DNA from: Nilaparvata lugens
Taxonomy: Eukaryota; Arthropoda; Insecta; Hemiptera; Delphacidae
NCBI RefSeq assembly: GCF_014356525.2
Contig: NC_052505.1
Span: forward strand, 55,528,610-55,592,609
Length of the DNA stretch: 64,000 nt
Direction of reading: 5' to 3'
In this document: piece by piece, positions 35,377 to 46,919 of the stretch
Layout of the letters: every line of letters begins with the position of its first letter
Numbering within the stretch: the first letter of the stretch is position 1
The notes under the pieces: generated by a model
The model's database searches: none
What the model saw: only the letters and a program-made list of their open reading frames with translations
What the model was told of the DNA's origin: nothing
Program-made: the position numbers and the translations under genes

Positions 35377-35419
35377 TTTTCATGAAAAACTCACATATAC
35401 TAATGTGATGAAAAATGGA

Positions 35420-35498
<79 letters not shown>

Positions 35499-35509
35499 TG
35501 ACATGGGTT
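35326..35509. repeat. two (AAT)n microsatellites
   Basis: Runs at about 35326-35374 and 35419-35508 are separated by 45 bases of unique sequence. The second is interrupted once by TGA. The poly-asparagine open frame across them is an artefact. Confidence 0.95.
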
Positions 35510-36357
35510 TGATTACTTATTTATTGATTGATTTTTTTCGTGTTTTAGATTTAAGATTTTGCAGGAAAAAAGACTCCGATATTAGAATAATAATTTCCAT
35601 AGTTGAACTTTAGTGAGAAAAAATAAAATTTAGTGAGTAAGTAGTATTTTTTCAGCAACAATAAGATTCTGCCAACTTATGTCTGCACGACTTTGAGAAC
35701 CAGCAAATTCAGGGATATTTGCTAGTTGTGATGGATGAGGTGGCTCCACGAGGCAAGGACACGGTGGATGTGCGGTAGCCTGTAGATATTTTCACAGAGG
35801 GATACCTCACACCTGGAAAGTACCCGCTTGCCGAATCCCGTGAGAACAGACTCTTCCACTAGCAGCAGTTAGGCCTTTTGGCACACTGACGTGGAGAGGG
35901 AGACGTTTTCCGGACGGAAAACTTCCAGTCATTAAACAACCGAGGTACCGAGCAGATCAAAAATCATATTGCAAAAAGTTAAGTTAGTTTTCTGGCATCA
36001 TGAGATACGTGAGTGTCCTGTGTTTGGAATTACCAGTGCGAGTGGTAGCTGTGGGTGAGTGCCAAAATTTCTAGCTCATGATAAAACATTTTCACTCAAC
36101 CGAGACCCTAATTAGAGATGATCTTGTTGTATAGTAAAATTTTTAGTTAGCAGAATCTTATTGGCAGGTAATTTTTGTAGGAATAATATTTTAATAAAAT
36201 GTACTGCATTTATTCCGTTCTTTAAATTTCAAGTAATTGGCATGATAAATGAGAAATTCTTTAGGTACTACAATGTTGTTGTCTATCCGGTTCCCATGAC
36301 TCCCTTGAAGTGATAATAAGATACCCCCATCTCCAACCCCCATCAAGGGCGGTTACA
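35510..36357. other. non-coding stretch with a GC-richer patch
   Basis: The bases 35680-35950 (ggcacactgacgtggagagg) are GC-richer and look like part of a transposon body or an LTR, but I found no partner copy or coding frame. Confidence 0.35.
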
Positions 36358-36360
36358 ATG

Positions 36361-36447
<87 letters not shown>
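36358..36447. repeat. (AAT)n microsatellite at LINE-C 3' end
   Basis: About 30 trinucleotide units, interrupted by ATT, at the place where the minus-strand LINE-C ends. It may be the element's own simple-repeat tail. Confidence 0.9.
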
Positions 36448-36449
<2 letters not shown>

Positions 36450-36982
36450 GATAATCCTTTCCTTTCCTTTCCTTTTTCCTTCGTCCTGGTACCCCCAGAA
36501 GAAGGGAGTTTATTATAGAAAATATAACAAACAAAAATGAAAAATACACTTATAAAAAGAAATCTTACAAACAAAACAAATGAAGAATAATAAAAAAAAG
36601 CAAGAATGACAAAAGATAAGAAGATTCCCTTTCAGTAGAACATTTCAAATATTATAAACCAGACGAATTATAAATTCTCCAAAACCTTCTAAAGAAGGTT
36701 TGACTGGAGGAGTCAAGTTTTACATTATATTAAAAAAACCATAGAAATAGTACATTGATATAATCAATCAGTGATCCCAAAATAATAATTTTCAATTTAA
36801 ATCATATCAAAAGAGAAATAGTTGTCAATCTTGGGTAGAAAAAAATTAATTGATACATTGATAAAAATTCATTTAATTGTATTGTGTAGCAATAAAATAA
36901 TAAAACAATGAGATTTCAGTTGTTGCTTATCACAAACAATAATACACAAAAAATATATATAAAAAGAAAGAATTTATGAATA

Positions 36983-39900
36983 TCATTCAAATTCACTCAA
37001 ATTATTTAACAGAAAGTGTTTCATCTTATTCTTAACAATTGAAATTCTATCCAGACCAATTAAATCATCTGGCAACTCATTGAAAATAGTTGGTACAACA
37101 TAACTAAGTTCACATTTACCATGATAATTATTGTATTCGGGCACAATAAACCTCTTATAAGCAGCACCTTGTCTTCGCTCATGCAAAATTCTACTTGACA
37201 TTTTATAGTTATTAGAAAAATAATTATTTAATAAGATATCATATCTGAAAAGCTCGTTTACAGGAAGAATGCTATATTTTTTAAACAAAAAAATTTGGCT
37301 TAGGGTAACTCTATTGTTTTGAATGAACTATTTTCAGCAAGGAGTTTTGTAATCTCTTAACTCTATCAATTTCATAGCCACTTGCATTACCCCAAGCATT
37401 GACACCGTATCTTACTACGTATTCAGCTAGGGCTTCATAAACAACTATCAATGTCTTCTTTGAGACAGATCGCTGTAAGTTATATAAACCAAATAGACAT
37501 GAGCGAAGACGCTGGCATACACTATCAATGTGAGGACCCCACTTTAAACAATCATCAATGAAAATACCAAGATACTTTTGAATTGTAACTTGTTTGACCT
37601 TTTCATTACAAGTACAAGGAGTTTCGAAGTTATTCTCATGTAGACAATTCAAGGAATGCATAGTAATATTAGTGGACTTTGAGGTTTAACGTGGCGGTCT
37701 CATATGCATACAAGTGGTTTCTTTAAAATTCAAAGTTAAGCCATTATCATGGATCCATCTTTGCATTCTATCAAAGTCTCTTTGTAGCAATATTCTTGCT
37801 TCATCAAAACTTGTGTGGCTGGCTACCATAACTGTGTCATCAGCATACTGGAATATTTTAGTTTCCTTTGAAACACCAACCATTGTGATTACTGACACCA
37901 GATAAAGCAATGGTCCAAGATTGGAACCTTGTGGCACACCAGAGGTGACAAATTCATGGCGACTGTAGGATTTTCCTACTTTAACAGTAACCTTTCGGTT
38001 ATTCAAATAATCTATTAACCAGTTAATACCTCGTCTTGACAAACCAATTTCACTCATGGACTGTACAATTTTATGAAAAGATAAAGTGTCAAACGCTTTC
38101 TTGAAATCTAGAAATAATATTAAAACATGGTAATTTTTATTTAATTTATTATTTATATAGTTACATAATTGGGATAAAAGCTGACTAGTTGATTTGTCGC
38201 GTTGGGATCCGAATTGAGCTGGAGGGATTAAATTGTGATTTTTTAAATGCATAACTAATTCATTACAAATATACTTCTCAACTATCTTATCGGGTGAAGA
38301 AAGTATTGAAATAGGCTGATAGTTAGAAATTTCTGATCTGGATCCATTTTTGGAAATCGGTCCTATTATGGAAGTTTTCAATTTATTTGGAACTTTACCT
38401 TTCTCTAATGATAAATTGATTAATCTTGTGATAATTGGTATGAACTTGATACTGTGATTTTTTATATCAGACATCAAAATATTATCAATCCCTGGAGATT
38501 TATTTTAACTCATACTCCTAATGATATCACCCATTTTCAATTCATCTGCATCAGGTAAGTCAAACCTAGGGAAATTAACATTGGTATCATTATCATTTTC
38601 TAAATAAGTAGTAATATTACACTCATGTTTTGCAGCTCTAACACCTTCTGTGGATTCACTGCAGAAATGGTCCACAACCTCCTCAATCTGCCTATCACCA
38701 ACCACTATGTGTTTCATTATATTATCATCAACTGACAACTTTTCTTGTCTACCCATGGCCACGTTGATTAATGACCAAGTATTTTTTATGCTATTAATGT
38801 TTTTCTCAAATTCATTTTTTAGAAAATTACACTTTGCCTTTTTAATATCTTTATTTAATTTGTTACGATATTTCTTATATGCTTCCAAGCCCTCTGGTGT
38901 ACCAGAGTGTCTATACAAATTATCCCTTTCTTTCAATCTCCTATGCAACTCTAGAGTCATCCAATTCTTTTTAAGTTTAACTTGAGATTTGTTTTTAACT
39001 TTGATTTTTGATTTTTCATATCCCAAGTCATAGACTCGGCATAACTCATTATAGAGCTCATCACAGCTATTCAAACTTGAAATGCTATTAACATCAAGAT
39101 CGCTGAGGTAACGATTCATTCTATTTTTTAAGTAAATATATTTATAATCACTCCCAATAGTTGAATTCACACTAAGATTCTGATCTATTGGACATGAACA
39201 TAAAACAGAAAAATGATCACTTATTCTACTTTTTACTACACCAGTATAGATTGGTTCATCATACTTCATCCATCGAACAAAATAATGATCTAAACAAGAT
39301 CTAACCGGTACTCCCTGCAGGAAAACCTCTCTTGTATTACTCCAAATACCTCTAACAAATCCCATGGAATAGAGCGTATCTAAGTATTATTTTATAATAG
39401 AAGACCAATCCTCATTCAAATTGAGGTTGATATCACCTGACAACAAGAATTTACAATCAATGGGTACTTTATTAATACTTTTATTGAGCTCCTTGATAAA
39501 ATTAGACTTGGATAAATTAGGAGGGCGATAAATACCCAAGAAATAAGTTTTGAAATTTGCATTAATACTAGAACGTATAAATCCTTGAACATTTTCAAAA
39601 GTAACAAAATTATAATCTATCCTTTCAAAAATGAAATAATTTCTTAGAAACATACAACCACCACCACCTCTATTTTCTCGCAACCAGAAATGCTTATTGA
39701 AACCCTCAATTTTGAAATGATTCATCAGGTGAGATTTGGTTTGTACTTCTATAAAAAATATCAAGTCAAGTGATTGAATGAATTTATCATAAGCTAGTAT
39801 GAATTCATCAAAGTGCAACTGTATTTTTCTAATATCGAGAGTAAGTTGGATTTGACACCATTCATATTATGTCTATTGGTCCCTAAAGAAGAAGAAAGAG

Positions 39901-40042
39901 GTACAAACAATTCGAGCTCAGTAACATCATTGAAAATACTCTCTTTTACAAATGAATCTGAGTCTGGATTGAATTCATTTGCAAAATTTTGAGTAAACAA
40001 ATCATGAACTGATTCGTCTCCTTCATGATCAAACATTGGCAC
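36983..40042 (-). pseudogene. LINE-C ORF2: endonuclease / RT with two frameshifts and three stops
   Basis: Reading leftwards from ATG 40042: a short N-terminus, a frameshift near 39815, then the endonuclease (FFIEVQTKSHL, YFLGIYRPPNLSKS, LLSGDINLNLNEDW). A stop at 39387, then RISDHFSVLCSCP. A stop at 38505 lies just before the RT motif NKSPGIDNILMS. RT blocks follow: FGSQRDKSTSQLL, FLDFKKAFDTLSF, SGVPQGSNLGPLLY, and YADD near 37840 (FQYADDTVMVA). A third stop at 37686, then a frameshift near 37300 before the C-terminal ELPDDLIGLDRISIVKNKMKHFLL block. All three stops lie in the same frame, so the coding history is clear. Confidence 0.85.
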
Positions 40043-40090
40043 GAATCAAAAATGAAAATGCATATATATGAACAATGCTTCTTAAATAAT

Positions 40091-41039
40091 TCAAACGATT
40101 TTAGTGAGGTCATTATCCCTCAATATCTCAATGAAAGGTTCCTTTTCATTCTTACGAACTAGAATCTTTCCATTTCTGTACCATACATATTTGTATCCAT
40201 GCTTAACAGCTTGCTGCTTGGTCAGCCACTTTAGGTTTTTGAAATAGGCGGAAAGATTTTCAGATACAAACACCAATTGATCATTCTTAGAACAGGAGGA
40301 AATTATCTGAGATTGCTTAATTTTAGAGCCCTTTCGAGCAGAACTTACAATTTTTTCCTTCAAATTCCTACTTCCCAGAACGACAATGATAGAATTATTT
40401 TGTTTCTTATTCCTAGTCGGTAAACGGTGCAATATCAATATCTCCTATCACAAACTCAGGTACAATTTTTTCAACAGTTTTTGTCACTAGCTCATAAACA
40501 TTCTCATCCTGATTTTCTTCAAGTCCAAAGATTTCTATATTATTTCTACGACCATATTGTTCAATAGAGTTCAATTTGTATTCCAGATCCTCGATTTTCT
40601 TGTCTTTTATAACTGAACGTTTTTCCAAAGATGCTATCTTACTATCATTTCCTTTTACACGTGATAGAACTTTGTCGAAGCTGTTAATCATGAATTTCAC
40701 GGAATCGTGTAAAGTTGTAATTTTCTTCATAAGACACGTGAAAACCAGTTTCAGTTCTGGATTAGAGATTGTTTTTGTAATTGAGTCTAAATCGAAGTCT
40801 AGATCATCACTTACTACACTTTCAGTATCTCTATTGTCACCAGTTACCTCCCTAGCAGCACGACAACGTTGAGGGCAGCGCCATTCATTCCTCTTCTCCT
40901 GTGTTTTTCGTTGTTGGGTTTTTCTTGCGACCCCAGCACAGCTATAATGGTAAACTGAATTACAGCCATCGCAACGAATGCAATCATCACCAATAATTTC
41001 CTCGTCATTTGTACAATTTCTATCTCCACACTCAGGCAT
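40091..41039 (-). pseudogene. LINE-C ORF1: PHD finger plus coiled coil, one frameshift
   Basis: From ATG 41039. Residues about 4-57 hold a PHD-type zinc finger (Cys pairs CIRCDGC, then YHYSC and WRCPQRC). Residues about 100-155 are coiled-coil-like (SKIASLEKRSVIKDKKIEDLEY). EQYGRRNNIEIFGL near 159 opens the RRM-like part. A frameshift near 40430 moves the frame, which then runs to 40091 (NSIIVVLGSRNLKEKIVSSAR ... EILRDNDLTKIV). The role known for the family is RNA binding and possibly chromatin targeting through the PHD finger. Confidence 0.8.
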
Positions 41040-41208
41040 TTTATAACAGTGAGTGAAGTGGAAAAATATTAAGAAACTTTGAAAACAGAAAGCTAAAGCT
41101 ATAGTTCAGCACGTCAAACTCAGATAAGGGAGATACCGAGCCAAGCAGATAACTTATCAACGGAGCAACTGAAAACAACGTCCTATTGCTATGACATCCA
41201 ATACTCGA

Positions 41209-41213
<5 letters not shown>

Positions 41214-41247
<34 letters not shown>
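41214..41247. repeat. (AAT)n microsatellite
   Basis: About 11 perfect units next to the presumed 5' end of LINE-C and just before a LINE fragment. Confidence 0.95.
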
Positions 41248-41249
<2 letters not shown>

Positions 41250-41262
41250 TAATTATAATAAG

Positions 41263-41620
41263 GTATATGTTGATTATACATTTGGAATGATCAGTTGGAC
41301 TGATATTGAAGAGCTCATGAGAGCAACAAGAGTCCTTCTCACAAAATTTAGAGCACATCACCCCAGAGCTTCAATTGGGAGACTGATACTCCCCAGGCAT
41401 AATGGTGATCCTAGACCTCAAGTGGTTGTGTGACAGACAGGTGCATAAAATAATAACTTACGTAATACTATTGGATTACGTAACAAGTGGATTTAGTACA
41501 ATCCCCGAGAAGAAGATTGATGAAAACTTGGTAGAAGTTGAGAATTTATCTTGTCGACAAGAGACTGCCATGAGATCCTTGAAACTTGAAGCAAACACAA
41601 ACTAACTGAGCAGGAGACAC
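41263..41620 (+). pseudogene. LINE C-terminal fragment (second family), one frameshift
   Basis: FGMISWTDIEELMRATRVLL followed by TKFRAHHPRASIGRLILPRH is the conserved post-RT motif of many LINE ORF2 proteins (S-x-G-x-I-x-W-T ... TR-x-LLT ... HPR-x-x-x-x-RL-x-LPR). After a shift near 41400 the frame continues as DLKWLCDRQVHKIITY, also typical. No RT core is present, so this is a piece of about 350 bases. The clade is unresolved. Confidence 0.65.
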
Positions 41621-42107
41621 TTTAAAGCTGGGGATGATGTTTTGAATTATCGAAAAACATAAAAGAGCAATTTTTATAATGCTGAAATGTTGAAAACTCG
41701 AAACAGGGATAAAAAATGGTAAATTTTTAGGAGCCACAAGCGAGATGCCAGAATAGAAGCCATTTTCAACAAACAGGAGCATTGTCGGGGCTGATCAGAG
41801 GTAAAACAAGGATCGCAGCAAAAACCAATACCAACATGAACCGCCCACGACAAATATACCAGAAGAGATGAAGAAATCAAAGAAGAAAATCTCTTTGCGA
41901 TAATTATGCAAAAGACGGAAATAAGAAATGAACATATTCAAAATGGAATTATTATGTAAAATGCTTAATTAAGTAAAATACGAGAAACAGACAGCTGAGA
42001 CATGCGTTAATTTTAATGATTTGATGATCAGCTGTTTTCAAACAAGAATTTTATTTTCAATTGTTTATTCAGAGAGAGATAGGAAGATAGGATTAAGTGG
42101 AAAAGAG
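41621..42107. other. spacer, possible continuation of the LINE fragment's decayed tail
   Basis: A-rich plus strand, no recognisable motif. 'cgaaaacataaaagagc' and similar runs give no frame longer than about 70 codons with protein-like character. Confidence 0.35.
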
Positions 42108-42450
42108 AGAGAGAGAGTGAGAGAGAGTGAGTGAGAGAGAGAGAGAGTGAGAGAGAGATTGATTGAGTACTTTATTTATGTAGATTACAATATATACTGG
42201 CTTATACACTTATATACAATAGTTTACAATACAGTAAAATTATAGATGAAAATTATAGATGAATTTACATAATATAGACTAAGAAAATAATTATTGAACT
42301 GTATATGATATGAAAAAGCAATTTGTAATATAATAACTATAAATGATAATCATATTGTTATGCATCTACATAAATTGGCGGAGCTTTGGACATATCAATG
42401 TCCATTCTTCGGAAAGAATATTAAAAATATCCTCCCCACTAACTCTCTAC

Positions 42451-42523
<73 letters not shown>
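42108..42523. repeat. two (GA)n microsatellites bracketing a LINE-B 3' end copy
   Basis: GA-rich runs at about 42108-42160 (with GTGA interruptions) and 42454-42523 (about 35 perfect units). Between them is the reverse-oriented LINE-B tail. The RE-repeat and LS-repeat open frames here are artefacts. Confidence 0.9.
42167..42454 (-). mobile_element. 5'-truncated LINE-B 3' end, minus orientation
   Basis: The 288 bases are the reverse complement of 31021-31293: tttggacatatcaatgtcca, aagtactttatttatgt-type tail, and the gagtactttatttatgtaga end all match with few differences. It starts at the same point (gtagagagttagtgggg) as the GA run. It is a typical short LINE insertion. Confidence 0.85.
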
Positions 42524-42528
<5 letters not shown>

Positions 42529-42849
42529 ACAGAGAAAAGAAGAAGTGAAAGAAGAAAAAAAATTGGGAGTATAAAGAAGAAGAAGAAGAAGAAAATGAGA
42601 ACATAGTTTGATAAAGTAGCATATTCATGCGACCCAGAATAACCTATCATCCATTCAAGAGCTAGTGTCATTTTTTCAAAAGAAACCAAAATCAACTTTT
42701 AATAATACTTATTATGCTCACAAGCATGATACTCGTAATAAGGCGAAAATTTGTACCGACTATTAATGATTGAGTACATCTTTCAAAAGTTATATGTTAC
42801 TATCTGGAAATAAAGGGTTATAATGATAGTCTAGTCAAATGGTCGTTTT

Positions 42850-44720
42850 TCAGGAATCTTTATGTATTTTGGGCGCTGAATTCGAATCTAAAATTTGCTT
42901 ACACGCCAGAGGTCGGTTTCACCCCCAAACCCCTCAGTAACCCACAAAATTTCGTACTTTTTTCAGTTTTCTCATTTTATCTCGTAAACCTTGAGTTCCT
43001 CAAGAAAAATAATTTCTTGGCAAAATTTAAAAGAATGAAATGTCTGATAGATCAAGTGGTCACGCAGGATTCTACCATTTTCGATTCCGGAGCTACGAAT
43101 TTTCAAAAAAGGGGTACTTTTCAAGGGGTTTTCAAAATTATGCAAAGTTACCACTTCTACCCTATACAACTTGAATATTTCTCTAGTATAAATGAGAAAC
43201 CACACATCACGTGAAAGAACAGTGCATTATAATCAGGATTCCTCAGGAATTTTGGAATTTTGTTGTGGTGGAGGGGGAATACACCCAAAAATCGAAAATC
43301 ATGTCCCACAGCCAAATACAAATTTTTTGTTATAATAACTTTTCAAGGCCTTGCTAACAAGGAAATACATATTCCGGCTGGAATTATCTCACAAGGGTTA
43401 TTTTCTATGGGAATAAGACGTTAGTAACATTCAATTTCAGTATTTTCTAGTGGGGGGTACGTCATAAGGATAAGTCAAGGATCAAAACTTTAAACACTTA
43501 TAACTTTTGACAGAATGATCAGATCCCCTCGTACTACAGCTCATTCTTCTCAGCTCGTCAAGGCGGTTCAAAAAACATGTATCATAACTGAAATTTGATG
43601 GAAGAATAAAAAAATCCTATTTTAGTGTATTTTAGCCCCTATTTAAATACACAGAGAAATTGCCAATTTCTATATTCAAAACTGTATATCTCGGTAACCC
43701 AAAATGATAAAAAATGGTACTTGGTCTTGATTTGAACAACAGAATCTCCTTTTTCATGTGAAGTGAATTGATTTTGTAAAAATATCCTTTTTCATGTGAG
43801 GGTATTATAATGAAAAATCTGTATTTTGACTGTAGGACATGATTTTCTATTTTTCGGGTGTATTTCCCCTCCCGCCTCTACTAAATTCGAAAATTCCTTA
43901 TGAATCCTGTTTATAATAAATAATTGTTCTTCCACGTGATGTGTGGTTTTCCATTCATACTAGAAAAATATCCAAGTTGTATAGGGTAGAAGTGGTAGGT
44001 TTGCATAATTTTGAAAACCCCTTGAAAAATACCCCTTTTCTGAAAACTCGTAGCTCCGGAATCGAAAATGGTAGATTCCTGCGCGACCACTCAATCTATC
44101 ACAACCACAACACCAGATACAGGAATCTTCTCATCACTAGTGTTGCAAGGAAGGCACTATACCAGAGACATTTCAATCATTTAGCACTAAAATTATATAA
44201 TCTACTTCCTGCAAACTTTAAACAGATTAATCATCCTAGAAAGTTCAAAACAATAGTACACAATTGGTTGATGAGCAAAGGAAGACAGAACATAGAAAAC
44301 ATTATTTCAAATAACAACTAACCGCCTAATGACTTACCAAACACTAACTAATTAAAAACGTACTCTAGAACATGGTACGCCATAGTGGAGTAGGTCAATT
44401 TCCATACAGAAAACTAAACAAGTAGAGGATACATTATAAAAAAAAAAAATTGTAACTAACTATTGTATGTAATATTGTAATTTATCTAATATTTTGTGTA
44501 ATTGATGTTGTAGTTTTAGTTTTTTTTTGGGAAATAAACATTTTATTTTTTTATTTATCGGACATTTCATTTCCTTTACTTTTTTCCTGATGATTTTTCT
44601 TGTGAAACTCGAGATAAAATGGAAAAATTGAAAGAAGTCCGAAATTTTTGGGTTTTTGAGGGTTTTGGGGGTGAAGCCGCCCTCTGGCGTGTCAGCAGAT
44701 GACTGTCAACAATATGTATT
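42850..44720. repeat. second large foldback element, interrupted by a LINE insertion
   Basis: The left arm (about 42900-43340, containing ccggagctacgaattttc and cacatcacgtgaaagaac) pairs with the right arm (43800-44090 and 44565-44710, containing tcttccacgtgatgtgtgg and ctcgtagctccgg). The outer part acgccagaggtcggtttcac pairs with gtgaagccgccctctggcgt near 44680. The unpaired centre is about 43400-43790. The right arm is cut by a LINE tail at 44091-44563. It is non-coding and resembles the foldback at 280-2195 in style, but I saw no clear sequence identity. Confidence 0.75.
44091..44563 (+). mobile_element. 5'-truncated LINE 3' end (third family)
   Basis: About 75 codons of a LINE C-terminus (HNTRYRNLLITSVARKALYQ, then LKLYNLLPANFKQINHPRKF and FKTIVHNWLMSKG) end at 44321. 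A 3' UTR follows, and an A/T tail (aataaacattttattttttt). It splits the right arm of the foldback: the arm reads ...caatctatc before it and ...tttatcggacatttc after it, so TATC may be a short target duplication. Confidence 0.8.
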
Positions 44721-45102
44721 TGTTCACGGCAATAAAAACATTTTGAATTTTTAAGGCTTGCATGGAAAGGTTAGAAAACCATACAATCTGGCAACCTGAA
44801 TATTTTCAAAGTCTGAACTGGTTTCATTCGAAGAGTAAAGCTTATTCACATTTTTTAAGAACATACCGGTATTGTCTGTAAGGACAGTAAGTTCGGATTA
44901 ACTGTAACGAGTCCCTAAATCAATAAGTTGGATTAGCGAGGTTCTACTGTATAGTAAAGATAATAATGATGATTACGATGATGATGATGATGTCGATCAA
45001 GTCTTATCAAAAATAAAATACTGTACAATATCTTATGATTCAGATTGATGCTATCAATTCAACCAATATTATTCTGGCAGTTCAAAGGTATTAACCATAA
45101 CC

Positions 45103-45108
<6 letters not shown>
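44721..45108. other. spacer, nothing recognised
   Basis: AT-rich, with a short GAT trinucleotide run (gatgatgatgatg) near 44975. No coding frame. Confidence 0.4.

Positions 45109-45178
<70 letters not shown>
45106..45178. repeat. (AT)n microsatellite
   Basis: About 72 bases of AT/TA repeats with one phase break near 45148. Confidence 0.95.
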
Positions 45179-45179
<1 letters not shown>

Positions 45180-45540
45180 CCATAACCGTTATCTATTCCA
45201 GTGGGGAAAGTGCGACTTGACAAAAAACAACCTTTGCAAAGAATATATAATGGCAAAGACGGGTAAGCATTTCAATTATCATCAATCAATTTTATGCAAG
45301 CTTATACCAATTATAGTGGTATTCATTATTGGTATTATTTAGTTTATGGTATGAAATACACGTAATAGTTCCCAGGGTACACCCAACTCAATGGTGATGG
45401 GTCATGGAATGGCCAAGGGAGGACAATACTTCTTCCTCAACTCCATTGGAATGAAAAATATTATCTGTCAACCCATGTCAGTAGTCAACAATAATGAGAC
45501 AGCTTTTGCTTCCATTCGAATATTTCTAGTAACATAAAAA

Positions 45541-45745
45541 ATGGGGAATCTGCAACTAGCGCCCAGCGGTCAGAATATGTTTGGGCACTCACAGTTTGGA
45601 CGTAACAAAGTGAACGTCCGTGACGTCATCACGAGTGATGCCATTTCGCTCTCACTAGCAACCGACATGGGCGATGTAAGTGTGACGTAAGCCGTTGCTA
45701 TGACGCCATATTGGTCTCTTCAACAAACCGTTGCTATGGAGAGAG
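45541..45745 (+). promoter_or_regulatory. CpG-richer patch with a CRE-type site, possible promoter
   Basis: A TGACGTCA palindrome (45621-45628), the core of CREB/ATF sites, lies in an unusually CG-rich patch for this window. CCGTTGCTATG occurs twice (45692-45702, 45728-45738), and GTGACGT twice. From ATG 45541 a 45-codon open frame starting MGNLQ ends against a GTAAGT at 45676, so a first coding exon is conceivable but weakly supported. It may equally be the end of an unknown transposon. Confidence 0.3.
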
Positions 45746-46919
45746 AGCGTGCTATTCTTATGGGTCTAAAACATCACCTTACATTTATGGGGATATCAAT
45801 GAAATAATTGATTTCTTAGAGTTGAGAATATTTTTTTCAAGCTCTACACACTCAAATCATAATTTTCCAGTATCTATTCAAATCAAATGAAATCATTTTG
45901 GACAGTCAAAGCAGAAAGTCTCACGAAGTAGTGCATAGTACTATGTCTGTATAGGCTGCTAGAAGATGGAAAAGCATATATACCGTTATCTCTTTGACAG
46001 TGAGAGAGAGAGAGTTTGTGTGAGTGACCAGGACAAATAATGGGACTGGCAGTTATGACGTCAATATTTGTTTGAAGTTTCATGATTCTGCTGTTATAAA
46101 TTTTCTATTGTAATTATTAGTTGAATTCGACCTCAACTTTCTGCATTATTACGAAATATTATGTTTTTCTTTTACTGTTTTGCAACTCTCACCAGCGAGC
46201 AAAGATTTTATTTTTGCTGGTGATGCCTAGATTTTATATTTTATTTTAATTTAATTTAATTATATGTATGAGTCCCATTAAAAAGAGGTTGTGATAGGTT
46301 TTGAATATTCTAATTGACAATAAATAAAATTGAAAAAAATTCAGATTTCTTCTTCAGAATTCCTCTTCTATAAGAGAATTTTTTTCTAGGATATTCACTG
46401 TCATAAATTTTTTGACCTCTCCACTAAAATAAAAAATTGAAATGATATTTCAGTAATATAAATTATTTATATTTATTGAAGGGAATTTGGATATGAATAT
46501 TATGATTAATGTCAATATCAGCAGATAATTCAACCGTTTTATTATCCCTCGTCATCTAAGGGCCATAATTGATGGACCAACAAGAATCACGCAATTTACT
46601 AAAACCTGCATAGATAACGATTATTCGAATTATAGCAAACATGAAACATGAAGTGTTCATGAGTTTAGTAGTGGAGCTGGATATATCGGGCTACATTCTA
46701 ATTAGCATTGCATTGAAGAATATTTTCGTGATTTAAAATCAGTTTTTGTACCAAAGAAGATTGAAAAATTTCTATAATCTTTCTCAAGCAGGCTGAATGG
46801 AATACCTTCTTGTGTTATAAAATATTCAATTCATGTGATAGCTATTGTCCAGTCAATATAATGGATAATAGACATGAAAAAGGTGGGGGGCTTGCAATTT
46901 TTATTGTAGTTCTGATTTT
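45746..46919. other. AT-rich stretch without recognisable features
   Basis: No protein-like frame or repeat partner. A GA run lies near 46000-46012. The ORF on the minus strand at 45883-46083 has no family resemblance. Confidence 0.4.

Larger units (their letters stand above)
36447..41205 (-). mobile_element. LINE-C: CR1-group LINE with PHD-finger ORF1, nearly full length, inactive
   Basis: In minus orientation there is a leader (41205 to 41040), ORF1 (41039 to 40091), a 50-base gap, ORF2 (40042 to 36983), and a 3' UTR to the trinucleotide tail at about 36447. AAT-type microsatellites stand on both sides (36358-36447 and 41214-41247). Both ORFs carry lesions. The ORF1 layout (PHD finger, coiled coil, YGRRNNIEI motif) is characteristic of CR1-group elements. 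Confidence 0.8.

Noticed and set aside
35219..35512. Poly-asparagine protein
   Set aside because: It is an AAT microsatellite.
42343..42695. RE-repeat and LS-repeat ORFs
   Set aside because: They are GA/TC microsatellite translations next to a LINE tail.
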